Source: Nitrospirota bacterium (GTDB lineage: Bacteria > Nitrospirota > UBA9217). Taken from it: DNA of 64,000 nt. Shown piece by piece: positions 42,139 through 51,355 of the stretch. A program made the position numbers and the translations under genes. Below the pieces are notes generated by a model. It made no database searches. It saw only the letters and a program-made list of their open reading frames with translations, and was not told where the DNA came from. Each line of letters opens with the position of its first letter. The first letter of the stretch is position 1. The stretch is from contig JALNZF010000005.1 of assembly GCA_023229435.1 (NCBI GenBank), forward strand, positions 124,001 to 188,000. The letters run 5' to 3'.

Positions 42139-43191
42139 TTACAGAACAAGAGACGTCTCGATAACACCGCCGCCGACAACAGTATCGCCGTCATAAAATA
42201 CCGCGGCTTGGCCGGGGCAGACGCCCTGGACCTGTTTTTCGAACACTACGCGAACCGTGCCAACGGCCAGCGGTTCAATCACTGCCGGGATACAAGACGA
42301 CCGGTATCGGACCTTGACCGTGACATTCATGCGAGAAAGGATCTTATCAATGCCGATGAAATTCAGGTTCGATACCACCATGCCATTGGTTTGGAGCTCT
42401 GACACTGTTCCGAGGACGACCCTGTTCGTGTCAATGTCGATTCTGACCACATAAAGACGCTCGCCCGCAGCAATGCCGAGCTTTCGTCGCTGTCCTACGG
42501 TGAAGAAAGCGATGCCGTCATGTTTTCCCACGGTCTTTCCATCTGTCATTACGATGTCACCGGGCAGAAGCGTCTCCGGTGAATGTTCTTTCAGGAAGGA
42601 GCGATAATCATTATTCGGCACAAAACAGATTTCCTGGCTCTCGGGTCGCCCGGCGGCAGGAAGCTTAAGATCGCGCGCGCGCGTTTTCACCTCGGTCTTG
42701 AGCATGCCGCCGAGTGGAAAGAGCACACCTGTCATCTGGTCCTGCGTGAGGCGGTAAAGAAAGTAGCTTTGGTCTTTTTGTTCATCGACGCCCTTTTTGA
42801 GCAGGGAGCGGGCTGTTGCCGGATCGTATTCGATACGGGCATAATGTCCGGTAGCGAGATAATCAAAACCATTCGCGCGGGCATGGTGCAGGAGCAGGTG
42901 GAACTTGACCAGGTCATTGCATTTGATGCAGGGGTTTGGCGTGCGGCCGTGTCGATATTCGGAAATGAAGTCGCTGATAATGTCCCGGGAGAATTCGGCT
43001 TGCGCATCGATCATGCGGTGCGGGATGTTAAGATGGCCGCAGACTGCCTGCGCCGAGCCGATATCGCAGCACAACCCGGTTGTCAGCTTCAGGGTAACGC
43101 CTTCAACTGCGTACCCCTGCTTCTGCAGGAGCGCAGCAGTCACCGAGCTGTCAACGCCGCCGCTCATAGCCACGAGAACACGCTTTGTCAT
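42139..43191 (-). CDS. mnmA: tRNA-specific 2-thiouridylase MnmA
   Basis: 350 residues. PP-loop SGGVDSSVTAALL, NPCIKCN with the first catalytic Cys, and ESQEICFVPNNDYRSFL with the second. It makes s2U34 in Lys, Glu and Gln tRNAs. A 167 bp gap without features separates it from the P-loop gene. Confidence 0.96.
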   Translation of the reverse strand: MTKRVLVAMSGGVDSSVTAALLQKQGYAVEGVTLKLTTGLCCDIGSAQAVCGHLNIPHRMIDAQAEFSRDIISDFISEYRHGRTPNPCIKCNDLVKFHLLLHHARANGFDYLATGHYARIEYDPATARSLLKKGVDEQKDQSYFLYRLTQDQMTGVLFPLGGMLKTEVKTRARDLKLPAAGRPESQEICFVPNNDYRSFLKEHSPETLLPGDIVMTDGKTVGKHDGIAFFTVGQRRKLGIAAGERLYVVRIDIDTNRVVLGTVSELQTNGMVVSNLNFIGIDKILSRMNVTVKVRYRSSCIPAVIEPLAVGTVRVVFEKQVQGVCPGQAAVFYDGDTVVGGGVIETSLVL

Positions 43192-43306
43192 ATTAAAATC
43201 AACCTGAAAGAAAAAGCATAGGACAGGAGCACGAAGACGGGTTTATTCAAGTACTGCCACCGAATTTCTTCCCTTCCGGTTCCTTCCCTGCGGGAAATGA
43301 ATACCG

Positions 43307-43340
43307 CAAAAGGCATTCCGGATGTCCGGAATGCCTTTTT
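43307..43340. terminator. terminator between mnmA and HU
   Basis: AAAAGGCATTCCGGA and TCCGGAATGCCTTTTT form a 15 bp stem with a 2-3 base loop. It works in either direction. Confidence 0.88.
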
Positions 43341-43369
43341 GGATGGTCTTGTGCCTGGGCACGTAAAAA

Positions 43370-43657
43370 CTATTTCTTGCCGAGGATCGCTTCCTTTGCG
43401 GCCTTTGCCACACGGAATTTTACGACCTTCTTTGCCGGGATCTTGATGGCCTCGCCGGTCTGGGGGTTCCGGCCCATACGCGCCTTGCGCTGCACGAGCA
43501 CGAGTTTGCCGAGCCCCGGGAGCGTAAAGGCGTTCTTCGCCTCCTTGTACGCAAGCGCGGCCATATCTTCCAGTATCTGCACTGCCAGTTTCTTTTTGAT
43601 GTCTGCTTTCTTCGCGATGTGGTCCGCAATCTGTGACTTTGTCATTGCCTTTGCCAT
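43370..43657 (-). CDS. HU-family DNA-binding protein
   Basis: 95 residues from ATG 43657; AAGGAGGT is placed eight bases before it, whereas the upstream ATG at 43663 abuts the RBS. The HU/IHF beta-arm, ARMGRNPQTGEAIKIPAKKVVKF, is complete. Followed by a strong terminator. Confidence 0.95.
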   Translation of the reverse strand: MAKAMTKSQIADHIAKKADIKKKLAVQILEDMAALAYKEAKNAFTLPGLGKLVLVQRKARMGRNPQTGEAIKIPAKKVVKFRVAKAAKEAILGKK

Positions 43658-43993
43658 GAACATACCTCCTTGAGATTGAGTAATATATAATTTCTAACTA
43701 CGCTCGGCAGGTTAGTTGCGCGATGTGCACTGTACGGTAAAAAGTATACTCACTCTAAAACAAAATAGCAAGAAAAATTTATCAATGTTCGCCGGTATTG
43801 GCGTGTATTGTCCGAATATCCCATTACTGCGAAACGGAAAAACCATTATGCAGCGTCGCGCTTGCGAAGAACGGCATGACACACGATGATCGCCGGACCG
43901 GTCTCGTTTTCGGAGTTGACTTGCGTGTCGGGTTTATGATAATTTACCGGCATGCATTGACCAGATTACCATGTGCAAAGAGGAGGCACACCC
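43658..43993. other. intergenic with rightward promoter
   Basis: 336 bp between HU and the 41-residue gene. It holds the promoter at 43916-43943 and, toward HU, ATATATAATTTC possibly part of its own promoter. No gene is seen. Confidence 0.5.
43916..43943 (+). promoter_or_regulatory. sigma-70 promoter
   Basis: TTGACT, 16 bp spacer, GATAAT, 50 bp ahead of the 43994 gene. Confidence 0.65.
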
Positions 43994-44119
43994 ATGGCCA
44001 CAAAAACCAATTTCATCTTGAAGGTATCCGATGCAAAGCTTGCGGACGTCCAGAAGGCCCTCAAGGACGCGAACATAACCGTGGTGAGCATCATGGAAGT
44101 ACACAAGGAAGAAGCGTAG
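43994..44119 (+). CDS. 41-residue protein of unknown function
   Basis: RBS GAGGAGGCACACCC before ATG. MATKTNFILKVSDAKLADVQKALKDANITVVSIMEVHKEEA reads, in pieces, as a beta-alpha-beta unit like half an ACT domain. The good RBS and promoter support translation; function unknown. Confidence 0.7.
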   Translation: MATKTNFILKVSDAKLADVQKALKDANITVVSIMEVHKEEA

Positions 44120-44271
44120 CCCGGTGCGACGCGGTTCTTTGCCGTCAAGGGATTCCCGGCCCGCCAGGTGCGCGCAGAACGTGCGCTATCGGCTGCTCCC
44201 GTCTGTTGAGAACAGGAGCGCTTCCGCTCCCCGGCCCCAAAATCTGCTATACTTGGACTATCACCGTTTCT

Positions 44272-44523
44272 ATGAAAATCACACTCGCTGACCTGGAACA
44301 TATCGCAAAGGCCCTTTCGATCAAGGTTTCCTACGAGGACCTCAAGACATCGAAGGGCGGCTCATGCAGGGTCATGGAGGCCCGCAGGATCATTATCAAC
44401 AAGCACCTCCAGAACAGCGACAAGATCAACCTGCTCGCGAAGGAGCTTGGGAAATTCGATCTTCAGGGACTGGACATTCCCGACAACGTCAGAAAAAAGA
44501 TCGCTCGCGAAACAGAGGAGTGA
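44272..44523 (+). CDS. small protein of unknown function
   Basis: 83 residues. LADLEHIAKALSIKVSYEDL, then GGSCRVMEARRIIINKHLQNSDKINLLAKELG. It resembles a set of small bacterial proteins with an R-x-I-I-I-N-K strand, seen near metallo-enzyme genes, but is unnamed. The frame is open far upstream without a better start. Confidence 0.6.
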   Translation: MKITLADLEHIAKALSIKVSYEDLKTSKGGSCRVMEARRIIINKHLQNSDKINLLAKELGKFDLQGLDIPDNVRKKIARETEE

Positions 44524-44600
44524 CCGCAGTAACGAAACGCGTCCTCCTGGTGCATGGCCCGCAGACCGGGCCCGTCGAAAGAAAAAAGAGGTGACAGTCC

Positions 44601-45107
44601 ATGAAAATGATCGCGGTTCTGTTCAGCATCATGCTCTTTGTCCAGGGTTGCGCGTACGCCATTTCGCCGGGTATGGCCGACAAGGCCGACAAGACCGTTC
44701 TTTTCGAAAAACTGCAGGCCGACCCCGATTCTTTCAAGGGCAAGCTCATCATCATGGGCGGAACGATCGCACAGACCAGTGACGTGAACCAGGGAACGCT
44801 GATCGAAGTTACCCAGAAACCGCTCGACTATTGGGGCAAACCGGAACGCACCAAACGAACAGGCGGACGGTTTCTCGTGTTCCATCGGGGACCGCTCAAC
44901 CTGATGGCATATGCACCCGGCGTCGATATCACCATTGCCGGCGAAGTGCTTGAGACCGGCAGCCCGATGCTCGGTGGTAAGCAGTATGACTATCCTGTCC
45001 TCTTCGCGAAAGAACTTAAGCTTTGGGAGCAAGAACCTCGTTCGCATGACAAGCCCCGGTGGATGGACCCGCTCCATGATCCGGCAAACTCGGGCCGGCC
45101 GGAATAA
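44601..45107 (+). CDS. Slp-family outer-membrane lipoprotein, copy 1
   Basis: 168 residues, lipobox VQGC at ~17. LQADPDSFKGKLIIMGGTIAQTSDVNQGTLIEVTQKPLD is typical of Slp (starvation lipoprotein). RBS GAGGTGACAGTCC. Followed 31 bp later by a paralogue of the same length. Confidence 0.88.
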   Translation: MKMIAVLFSIMLFVQGCAYAISPGMADKADKTVLFEKLQADPDSFKGKLIIMGGTIAQTSDVNQGTLIEVTQKPLDYWGKPERTKRTGGRFLVFHRGPLNLMAYAPGVDITIAGEVLETGSPMLGGKQYDYPVLFAKELKLWEQEPRSHDKPRWMDPLHDPANSGRPE

Positions 45108-45138
45108 TAACGTCAGCCTGTTATCACCGGAGGTCGCT

Positions 45139-45645
45139 GTGATCCGATCACGTTATTCCCGTTCCCTCTTCTTCGCTCCGTGTCTTTTCGCCCTCTTCTT
45201 GACCGCAGGCTGCGCTTCACCGTTTCCCCAAGAGATGTTGGACAGGGTGAACAGAAACGTATCCTTCCAGGAATTGAAAAAGGAACCGGAAAAGTTCAAG
45301 GGAACTTGGGTCATGCTCGGGGGCATGATCATTACGTCAAAGAATACCAAAGAAGGCACTCTCCTTGAAATACTCCAAAAGCCGCTGGACACGGACGGAA
45401 GGCCGCTCGAGACAGACTCGACGGAAGGGCGATTTCTTGTTCAGTCCGATACGTTTCTGGATTCAGCCGTATATCATGAAGGAAGACCGATCACGGTCGT
45501 TGCCGAGGCCTTCGGTCTCAAAGAACTGCCCCTCGACGACATCAGGTATCAGTATCCTCTTCTCATCGTGAAGGACCTGCATCTTTGGGGTCCATCGCAG
45601 GGACCGCGCTTCTTTTTTGGGATCGGAGTGTCGCACCGGCTGTAG
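45139..45645 (+). CDS. Slp-family outer-membrane lipoprotein, copy 2
   Basis: 168 residues from GTG 45139 (GGAGGTCGCT just upstream). Lipobox LTAGC at ~25. ELKKEPEKFKGTWVMLGGMIITSKNTKEGTLLEILQKPLD aligns with copy 1. A tandem duplication that has diverged substantially. Confidence 0.88.
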   Translation: MIRSRYSRSLFFAPCLFALFLTAGCASPFPQEMLDRVNRNVSFQELKKEPEKFKGTWVMLGGMIITSKNTKEGTLLEILQKPLDTDGRPLETDSTEGRFLVQSDTFLDSAVYHEGRPITVVAEAFGLKELPLDDIRYQYPLLIVKDLHLWGPSQGPRFFFGIGVSHRL

Positions 45646-45803
45646 TTGCCGCGTACGATGAAATGCTCAGAACGAAGTTCTCAATTCTCAACGAAATCCA
45701 AATGTTTAAAGGTATCCTGTCATCCCGGCAGGCCTGTTTGGTATTGAGAGCGTCGGATTTCAGATCGATCAACATTCTCATGGTGCAAATCTGATAACAC
45801 AGG

Positions 45804-47639
45804 ATGGTCATGAAAAAAAGCCCCCAGTACCTTTTCTATATTCTGATGATTCTCTTGTTCATCAGTCTCTTCAGGCTCTTTTCCGAACAGCCGGCGGAAG
45901 AGGTCTCCTACAGCACGTTCAAGACCCTTATGGCGGAGAAGCGGGTAAAGGACCTCGTTATCTCCCGGGACAACATCAAGGGCGCGCGTGTCAATGCAAA
46001 GGAGGGAGAAAAGGAGAAGACCTTCACGGTCGTTCGCATTGAAGACCCGGACCTCGTGAAAAATCTCGACGCCGGCGGCATTTCCTACCGCGGCGTGGTT
46101 TCGGACAACTGGCTCAGGGATTTTCTGCTTACCTGGATACTCCCCCTTGCGGTGCTTATGGTCATTTGGAGCGTCGTTTTCAAGAAGATGGGTGCGGGGG
46201 GGCCCGGTGAGTCATTCATGAGCTTCGGGAAGTCGCGCGCAAAGATCTACGGTGAAAGCGACGTAAAGGTGACGTTCAACGATGTTGCCGGCGTTGAAGA
46301 GGCAAAAGAAGAGCTCATGGAGGTGGTTGAGTTCCTCAAACACCCCGACAAGTTCACCAAGCTCGGCGGCCGCATCCCCAAGGGGGTGCTGCTGGTCGGG
46401 CCTCCCGGTACCGGCAAGACGCTTTTGGCAAAAGCGGTTGCCGGTGAATCCAAGGTGCCGTTCTTTTCCATGAGCGGCTCCGAGTTCGTGGAAATGTTCG
46501 TGGGCGTGGGTGCGTCGCGCGTGCGCGATCTTTTCCAGCAGGCTGTTCTGAAGGCCCCCTGCATCATCTTCATCGACGAGCTTGACGCGCTCGGCCGCGC
46601 GCGCGGGATGGGCATGGCGGGCGCCCATGAAGAGCGGGAGCAGACCCTGAACCAGCTTTTGGCCGAAATGGACGGGTTCGACGCGCGCAAGGGAGTGATC
46701 ATCATATCAGCGACCAACCGCCCCGAGATCCTCGACCAGGCCCTGCTTCGGCCCGGACGCTTCGACCGGCACGTGCTCGTGGACCGGCCGAACATCAAGG
46801 ACCGCGAGGACATTTTAAAAATTCACATCAGGGGCGTCAAGCTCTCGACGAACGTGGACATTGCCGTCATCGCGGCGCGCACACCCGGATTTGTGGGCGC
46901 GGACCTCGCGAACATCGTGAACGAAGCGGCGCTGCTCGCCGCGCGCAAGAACAAGACCGAAGTCGACATGACGGACTTCGAGGCGGCCATCGACCGCGTC
47001 GTGGCGGGACTCGAGAAAAAACGGCGCGTCATGAACAAGAAGGAGAAGGAGATCGTGGCCTACCACGAGTGCGGCCACACGATCGTCGCCGAGCTGTTGC
47101 CCACCACCGATCCGGTGCACCGCGTTTCCATCGTCCAGCGCGGCATCGCGGCGCTGGGGTACACCCTTCAGCTTCCGACGGAGGACCGGTACCTGATGAC
47201 GAAGACGGAACTGCTGGACAAACTGTGCGTAATGCTCGGCGGAAGGGCGGCCGAGGAAATTATTTTTCACGAGGTCTCGACGGGCGCGCAGAACGACCTT
47301 CAGCGCGCGGCCAACATCGCGCGCAGCATGGTCACCGAGTACGGCATGACCGAGAAGTTCGGACCCCTCACCTTTGAAAAAGAACGCCGTCCAATGTTTC
47401 TTGATATGGGCCTGCCCTCAGGGGCAAAGGAGTACAGCGAAGATACTGCGCGCGAGATCGACCAGGAAGTGAAGCGCCTCGTGGACGACGCAAATAATAA
47501 GGTCCGCGGGATCCTTTCCGGAAATCAGGAAAGACTGAAGATCCTGGCGGCCGCCCTTCTGGAGAAGGAGACCATCGAGGGGGATGAGATCAGAAAGATC
47601 CTGGGCTTGCCGGAGAAGAAGAAGCAGGGGCAAACCTGA
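45804..47639 (+). CDS. ftsH: membrane AAA+ zinc protease FtsH
   Basis: 611 residues (ATG 45810 is equally possible). Two transmembrane helices (~8-25 and ~105-125) flank a periplasmic domain. Walker A GPPGTGKTLLAKA, Walker B IIFIDELDALG, SRH RPGRFDRH, and zinc site HECGH at ~425. The C-terminal coil is slightly short. It degrades membrane and short-lived cytosolic proteins. Confidence 0.96.
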   Translation: MVMKKSPQYLFYILMILLFISLFRLFSEQPAEEVSYSTFKTLMAEKRVKDLVISRDNIKGARVNAKEGEKEKTFTVVRIEDPDLVKNLDAGGISYRGVVSDNWLRDFLLTWILPLAVLMVIWSVVFKKMGAGGPGESFMSFGKSRAKIYGESDVKVTFNDVAGVEEAKEELMEVVEFLKHPDKFTKLGGRIPKGVLLVGPPGTGKTLLAKAVAGESKVPFFSMSGSEFVEMFVGVGASRVRDLFQQAVLKAPCIIFIDELDALGRARGMGMAGAHEEREQTLNQLLAEMDGFDARKGVIIISATNRPEILDQALLRPGRFDRHVLVDRPNIKDREDILKIHIRGVKLSTNVDIAVIAARTPGFVGADLANIVNEAALLAARKNKTEVDMTDFEAAIDRVVAGLEKKRRVMNKKEKEIVAYHECGHTIVAELLPTTDPVHRVSIVQRGIAALGYTLQLPTEDRYLMTKTELLDKLCVMLGGRAAEEIIFHEVSTGAQNDLQRAANIARSMVTEYGMTEKFGPLTFEKERRPMFLDMGLPSGAKEYSEDTAREIDQEVKRLVDDANNKVRGILSGNQERLKILAAALLEKETIEGDEIRKILGLPEKKKQGQT

Positions 47640-47783
47640 TCCGGACGAGACCCGCGACACGCAGGGCAGGCAATACCAAAGGGTTCGGGATGACGGTACA
47701 ATCGTTTTTCAACGGCTTTAATCTGCTTGACAAGGGACGCTTGGTCATTATAATGCGAGGGCCATCCATACGAACCTGGAGAA

Positions 47784-49454
47784 ATGAACGCCATGAGTAC
47801 CGCTCGGATCAAAACTGTTTATGTTGTCGGTCATACAACGCCGGACACGGATTCCGTCTGCTCGGCCATTGCCTACGCCTATTTTAAGAACATCACCGAT
47901 AAACGCTATTTATTCATGCCCGCGCGGGCAGGGAAGCTGAACCGCGAGAGTACCTTTGTCCTGAACAGGTTCGGTGTGCCTGCCTCTGCAGAGATCGACA
48001 GTCTTGTTGCCACGGTGAGCGATCTTGACCTTAAACGCCCTGTCTCTGTCAGCGTGCGCGATTCGGTCCAGGCGCTGGCCCTCCTCATGCGCGAGCAGGG
48101 AGTCCGTTCCGTCCCGGTCGTGGACGAAGCAGGCAGGCTTGCCGGCGTTGTCGGCCTCAAGGACATCGCACGCCATTATATGGACAGTGTCGGGTTCGCG
48201 GACCTTTCCAAAGCGCCCATTGAGCTCGATCTTTTACTGAAAACGCTGGAAGGCCGCGTCATCAGCAACAGCCGGCAACTTACCGTGCTCACCGGCAGGG
48301 TGTTCATCGCCGCCATGCAGCGCGGCACCCTGCTGAACCGTGTGCGGTCAGGCGACGTGGTGATCGCCGGGGATCAGAACGACATCCAATTGGAACTCAT
48401 CAGGATGGGGTGTTCGGCAATTCTGGTGACCGACAACGCGCCCATCGCGAACGAGGTCATTGCCGCGGCCGGAGAGAAGGGCGCACTGCTCATCTCGTCG
48501 CCCCAGCCGGCCTTTGCCACGGTCCAACTCATGACCATGTCCGAGCCCGTGTCTTCCATCATGACCGCGACTTGCCCCACCGTCGGCCTCTATACCCCCA
48601 TGGCCGAAGTCCGCTCGAAGATCGTTGAGTCGGACTATCGTTCCGTGATCGTGGTGGACAGCGACAACCGGCTCATCGGGTTCATTACTCGAACAGACCT
48701 GCTGAGGCCCGTGCGCAAGATGGCGATCCTCGTCGACCACAATGAGCTATCGCAGGCCGTTGACGGTATCGAAGAGGCGGAGATCCTTGAGATCATCGAC
48801 CACCACCGCGTGGGCGATATATCCACCACCGCGCCGATCTATGTCTATAATGACCCGGTCGGCAGCACCTGCACCGTCGTGGCGGGGATCATGTTCCTGC
48901 ACCAGACATACATCCCGAAAGAGATCGCCGGCATTCTCCTTTCCGGCATCCTGTCCGATACGCTGCTCTTGACCCTGTCCACGACGACAGAGCGAGATCG
49001 CACGGAAGCGCAGCGTTTGGCCGAGATCGCCGGCATCGACGTCCCGTCCTTTGCCAGGGAGCTGCTCCATGAAAGCATTCATCTCGAGGACCGGAGCGCG
49101 GGGGAGCTGATCGCAGCGGACTTCAAGGAATTTCTGATCAACGGAAAAAAGCTGGGAGTGAGCCAGATGATGTCGCTGGACTGCGCGGAGATCGATGCGC
49201 GCGAGCGTGAGCTGGTGGATGAGCTCGAACGCCTGCGCTCGGCGAACAACTATGATCTTACCGCGCTGCTGGTGCTGAACCCGCTCGGCAAGGGACAGGA
49301 GCGGATCCTGCTCCGGGGCGAAACATGGATCGTAGAGAAGGCGTTCGGCGTGAAGGTCGTGAATGACACGTGCATTGTTCCCCGGGTCATGTCACGGAAA
49401 AAGGACTTTATCCCCGCGATCGGGCAGGTGCTGAGCACAGGGCAGAAACGATAG
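47784..49454 (+). CDS. ppaC: family II (Mn-dependent) pyrophosphatase with CBS-DRTGG insert
   Basis: 556 residues. DHH-type start VVGHTTPDTDSVCSAIA, first CBS ~75-130, DRTGG ~190-300, second CBS, then IIDHHRVGD and DHHA2 (SDTLLLTLSTTT). The CBS modules let adenine nucleotides regulate activity in homologues. A terminator follows. Confidence 0.93.
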   Translation: MNAMSTARIKTVYVVGHTTPDTDSVCSAIAYAYFKNITDKRYLFMPARAGKLNRESTFVLNRFGVPASAEIDSLVATVSDLDLKRPVSVSVRDSVQALALLMREQGVRSVPVVDEAGRLAGVVGLKDIARHYMDSVGFADLSKAPIELDLLLKTLEGRVISNSRQLTVLTGRVFIAAMQRGTLLNRVRSGDVVIAGDQNDIQLELIRMGCSAILVTDNAPIANEVIAAAGEKGALLISSPQPAFATVQLMTMSEPVSSIMTATCPTVGLYTPMAEVRSKIVESDYRSVIVVDSDNRLIGFITRTDLLRPVRKMAILVDHNELSQAVDGIEEAEILEIIDHHRVGDISTTAPIYVYNDPVGSTCTVVAGIMFLHQTYIPKEIAGILLSGILSDTLLLTLSTTTERDRTEAQRLAEIAGIDVPSFARELLHESIHLEDRSAGELIAADFKEFLINGKKLGVSQMMSLDCAEIDARERELVDELERLRSANNYDLTALLVLNPLGKGQERILLRGETWIVEKAFGVKVVNDTCIVPRVMSRKKDFIPAIGQVLSTGQKR

Positions 49455-49484
49455 GAGGATCGGAAGAAAGGGCGCTGATCCCGA

Positions 49485-49527
49485 GCCGTTGACGCATCCC
49501 CGCCTCTCCAGGGTCAACGGCGGTTTT
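49485..49527 (+). terminator. terminator after ppaC
   Basis: GCCGTTGAC (49485-49493) pairs with GTCAACGGC (49513-49521) followed by GGTTTTT. Confidence 0.75.
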
Positions 49528-49532
49528 TCAGG

Positions 49533-49796
49533 TCATTTCAGATTGCGATGGTCTTTCGCGAAGCTCTTATAAAACCACTCGCGGGATTCCCTGTCGCAAT
49601 ACAGCGTGTGCAGGAGACCGTCACTTCCCTTCAGAAGAAAGCACCGCTTTTGTTTTCGTTCGGGCCCCTCTTCCTCGACCCACATCTCAAGGATCTCCAG
49701 TACGGTGATCTTCTCGCCGTGGGCGAAGAAAACCCGAGGGCTTTCTTCGCCCCGTGACCCCGCGTAGGAAGCTACATCTATTTTGATCTCCGCCAT
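49533..49796 (-). CDS. small unknown protein
   Basis: 87 residues: EKITVLEILEMWVEEEGPERKQKRCFLLKGSDGLLHTLYCDRESREWFYKS. A compact alpha-beta unit, not recognised. It is 62 bp from the DnaJ-like gene start, same strand. Confidence 0.65.
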   Translation of the reverse strand: MAEIKIDVASYAGSRGEESPRVFFAHGEKITVLEILEMWVEEEGPERKQKRCFLLKGSDGLLHTLYCDRESREWFYKSFAKDHRNLK

Positions 49797-49858
49797 TGTG
49801 TTTCTCCTCTATAAAAGATATTCCGGAAACCGACCGGAGCATGCGTGTTTTCACGCAG

Positions 49859-51355
49859 CTACTCGCGGGCTTTCTTTATTGCTTCCTTGATCTTCGTTTC
49901 ATTCGGATTCTGCTTCAAGGCATTCTGGTAGAGGGACATCGCCTTTGCCTTCAGGCCAAGCTTTCCGTAGAAATTCGCGAACTCGAGGTAATAATCCATT
50001 TTTGACGGGTCCATGTTGACCGCCTTTGAAAAATATTCTTCCGCATCACGGCCTCGCCGCGGCATATGCGAGAGGGCCATCGCCCGGCGGAATACGTATT
50101 CAGCAGTGGAAGAATCAAAGCGGATGGCCCACTGAAAGGACTCTTCCGCATCCCAGAAATTGCGTTCAGTAAAATGCTTCATACCCTCGCTGAAGTGGGC
50201 AGCGGCGGCGGCCGCGTTGACCTCTTTATCCGTCCTGGTCTCCTTCTGCACTCGCGGCTGTTGCAAGCCGGCGGCAAGCTCCCGATCATACTTTTCGCGC
50301 CGATCCTGACTGGCAAGCGTCTCATGCGCCTCATGGATGGCGTTGAAAAGCTCCTCGAGCTCCGATTTCATCTCATTCAACGGTGGACCGAAATGCCTGT
50401 CCGGGTGGTACCGTTTCGCCAGGGTGAAGTACGCTTTTTTTATCTCCTGAGCCGTTGCCTCACGGCCGACACCGAGCACCTCAAAATAGTTCTGCTGCGC
50501 AAGGTTCTTATGGGCTTCAAGAAGCGCGGCCACGGTGACCAGCAACGCGGCCTCCGGTCCCGGAGTTATTATTTCTTTCACCGTGACCGGATCGCGGCTG
50601 ACCCCGTCACGCACCTTTTTCGGCTCGCCGGCCTGTTTGAGTGCCCCCGTGTTCGCAAGACGGAGCGCCAGCAGCTCGTAGATCGCCTTGAGCGTATTAA
50701 AATCGCCCAAACCGGACCGTATGCAGATCTCCTCTATGCTGGTACTGCCGTCGATGAACGTCAGAACGGTCCGGTGGTCCTGCCCCAGCTCCTCGCCCTG
50801 CACAGGAAGCGACCGGTCCGAAGCGGACCGGAGAATTGTCGTGAGCGGCGGGAGCGATCTTCGTACGACCGACCATTCCATTTCGCGGAGACCTGCGATG
50901 ATCAGGTCTCCGGTGAGCAAGATGAGCGGGTTGATATCAAAATGGGGCGCCGGGCTGTCATCGAACACGTAGCTGCCATTACGCCAATTGAAAAGGCTGA
51001 CGACGATCTGCCTGACCTGATACCGCATGCCGTTCTCCAGGCCTTCGGGCGTGATGTATCCAAGCTCCACGAGGACCTCCCCCTGTTTTTTGCCGGTCCT
51101 CTTGACCACCTCCGCCGCTGCGTCGCACTGCTGACTGGTGATCGTTCCCGCGCGGTTCAGCCACTCGCCCAACCGGTCTTCGCTCAGGTTGGAAGAGGCG
51201 AAGAAAACATCCCCGTTGGCCACGTAGACCCTTTTCACCACCGGATCGCGCGTAAAGACAATAATGCCGGTCTTTTTTTCCGCAAGCAGACCCTGGAACA
51301 GCAGGGGCACGGTCATGTTCGTTATCTCTCCGCGCGACGATACGAGGTTGCTCAC
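49859..51355 (-). CDS. DUF4388 / DnaJ / TPR protein
   Basis: 498 residues. N-terminal DUF4388-like domain (~15-240: VPLLFQGLLAEKKTGIIVFTRDPVVKRVYVANGDVFFASSN), a J-domain at ~300-360 with the HPD (KRYHPDRHFG), and two or three TPRs at ~390-498. Such fusions are found in bacteria with gliding or adaptive regulators; the role is unknown. Overlaps glgP's stop by 4 bases. Confidence 0.8.
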   Translation of the reverse strand: MSNLVSSRGEITNMTVPLLFQGLLAEKKTGIIVFTRDPVVKRVYVANGDVFFASSNLSEDRLGEWLNRAGTITSQQCDAAAEVVKRTGKKQGEVLVELGYITPEGLENGMRYQVRQIVVSLFNWRNGSYVFDDSPAPHFDINPLILLTGDLIIAGLREMEWSVVRRSLPPLTTILRSASDRSLPVQGEELGQDHRTVLTFIDGSTSIEEICIRSGLGDFNTLKAIYELLALRLANTGALKQAGEPKKVRDGVSRDPVTVKEIITPGPEAALLVTVAALLEAHKNLAQQNYFEVLGVGREATAQEIKKAYFTLAKRYHPDRHFGPPLNEMKSELEELFNAIHEAHETLASQDRREKYDRELAAGLQQPRVQKETRTDKEVNAAAAAAHFSEGMKHFTERNFWDAEESFQWAIRFDSSTAEYVFRRAMALSHMPRRGRDAEEYFSKAVNMDPSKMDYYLEFANFYGKLGLKAKAMSLYQNALKQNPNETKIKEAIKKARE

